Shown: in pieces, positions 63,556-64,000 of the stretch
How the letters are laid out: each line of letters opens with the position of its first letter
How positions within the stretch are numbered: position 1 is the stretch's first letter
NCBI RefSeq assembly: GCF_021401125.1
Contig: NZ_JACBFQ010000010.1
Span: 124,001 to 188,000 of the forward strand
DNA: 64,000 bases
Direction of reading: 5' to 3'
From: Xanthobacter sp. NM-59
Lineage (GTDB): Bacteria; Pseudomonadota; Alphaproteobacteria; Rhizobiales; Xanthobacteraceae
Notes under the pieces: model-generated
What the model saw: only the letters and a program-made list of their open reading frames with translations
Told to the model about the DNA's origin: nothing
Databases searched by the model: none
Program-made: the position numbers and the translations under genes

Positions 63556-64000
63556 TCGGCGGCCTCCTGTTGGGACGGCTCGGATACGGGCTCGGCGGCC
63601 TGCTCCTGCTCGGCGCGCATGCGGCGCACCAGCTCCAGCTCGGCCTGGAAATCCACGTAATGGGGCAGCTTCAGGTGCTCCACGAAGCCGGTGGCCTGCA
63701 CATTGTCGCAATGGGAGAGGACGAATTCCTCGTCCTGAGCCGGGGCGCTCTTTTCCTCGCCCAGCTCGGCGAAACGCAAAGTGCGGTCCACCAGCGCCAT
63801 GGACATGGCCTTGCGCTCCGACTGGCCGAACACGAGGCCATAGCCGCGGGTGAATTGTGGCGGCTGGGTCGCCGAGCCCTTGAACTGGTTCACGCTCTGG
63901 CATTCGGTGAGCGCGATGTCACCCAGCGGCACGGCAAAGCCCAGTTCCTCCGCGAACAGGCTCACCTCCACGGTGCCGAAGCGGATCTCGCCCACGAAGG
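63552..64000 (-). CDS. phnI: C-P lyase subunit PhnI, C-terminal part
   Basis: The window edge cuts this gene; about 149 codons of the C terminus are present. PhnI with PhnGHJ forms the core complex that makes ribose 1-alkylphosphonate 5-triphosphate. Recognisable parts are ECQSVNQFKGSATQPPQFTR, YGLVFGQSERKAMSMALVDR and LSHCDNVQATGFVEHLKLPH, followed by YVDFQAELELVRRMR. The stop overlaps the phnJ start by ATGA. phnG and phnH would be expected beyond the right edge. Confidence 0.93.
   Translation of the reverse strand, partial: FVGEIRFGTVEVSLFAEELGFAVPLGDIALTECQSVNQFKGSATQPPQFTRGYGLVFGQSERKAMSMALVDRTLRFAELGEEKSAPAQDEEFVLSHCDNVQATGFVEHLKLPHYVDFQAELELVRRMRAEQEQAAEPVSEPSQQEAAE

Overview
The window is G+C-rich chromosomal DNA of an alphaproteobacterium of the order Hyphomicrobiales (Rhizobiales). 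A Xanthobacter/Azorhizobium/Ancylobacter-like member of the Xanthobacteraceae is the best guess. This rests on gene order: hslV beside hisB-hisHAFE-coaA, lysC-ptsP-prfA-prmC-DUF4167, bolA and a J-domain gene beside cobS-cobT, glyQ-glyS, and a sciP homologue. The species assignment is inference; no marker was compared with a database. No rRNA or convincing tRNA gene is present. The only RNA gene I can support is rnpB.

Layout. 0-6.5 kb: hslV and an alpha/beta hydrolase on the minus strand, then the plus-strand histidine cluster hisB, DUF2628, hisH, hisA, hisF, hisE and coaA. 6.5-14.7 kb: a long non-coding stretch, then a minus-strand block read lysC, ptsP, prfA, prmC, DUF4167. 15.1-15.5 kb: RNase P RNA with a recognisable promoter. 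15.6-23.3 kb: an unknown protein, a tesA/ybbA/ybbP-type trio, a Met-rich LTXXQ protein, a small GCG_CRPN protein, a long 15/16-nt minisatellite and a DUF3422 gene. 23.5-33.8 kb: MBL hydrolase, two phosphonate-associated accessory genes, KdsD-type isomerase, an amidase with a TerB/J-domain gene, a diguanylate cyclase coupled to a double-GNAT gene, a HAD nucleotidase, an LprI-like gene, queC, bolA and a J-domain gene. 33.9-40.6 kb: cobS, cobT, a phytase-like gene, an SPFH/NfeD pair and uppP. 41-50.5 kb: GST, queG, an IS630-type transposase remnant, a histidine kinase, a nuclease, GST, MBL and UDG-like genes, mrp and an orphan TRAP binding protein. 50.9-58.3 kb: glyQ, an isochorismatase-family gene, glyS with an AT-rich internal block, and a secreted acid-phosphatase-like autotransporter. 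58.7-64 kb: sciP and the C-P lyase operon phnI(partial)-J-K-L-M-N.

How the genes relate. Most clusters are ordinary housekeeping operons with ATGA or GTGA stop/start overlaps. The phosphonate pathway is split: the catalytic core and phnMN are at the right edge, while two phn-associated accessory genes lie about 34 kb away. cobS and cobT supply the chelatase AAA+ motor; cobN is not here.

The main non-routine signals are a dispersed intergenic repeat with five copies, the low-G+C block inside glyS, the phosphatase-autotransporter fusion, the Met-rich/GCG_CRPN gene pair, three minisatellite-like arrays and a decayed transposase. Nothing proves a wholly new defence or biosynthetic system.
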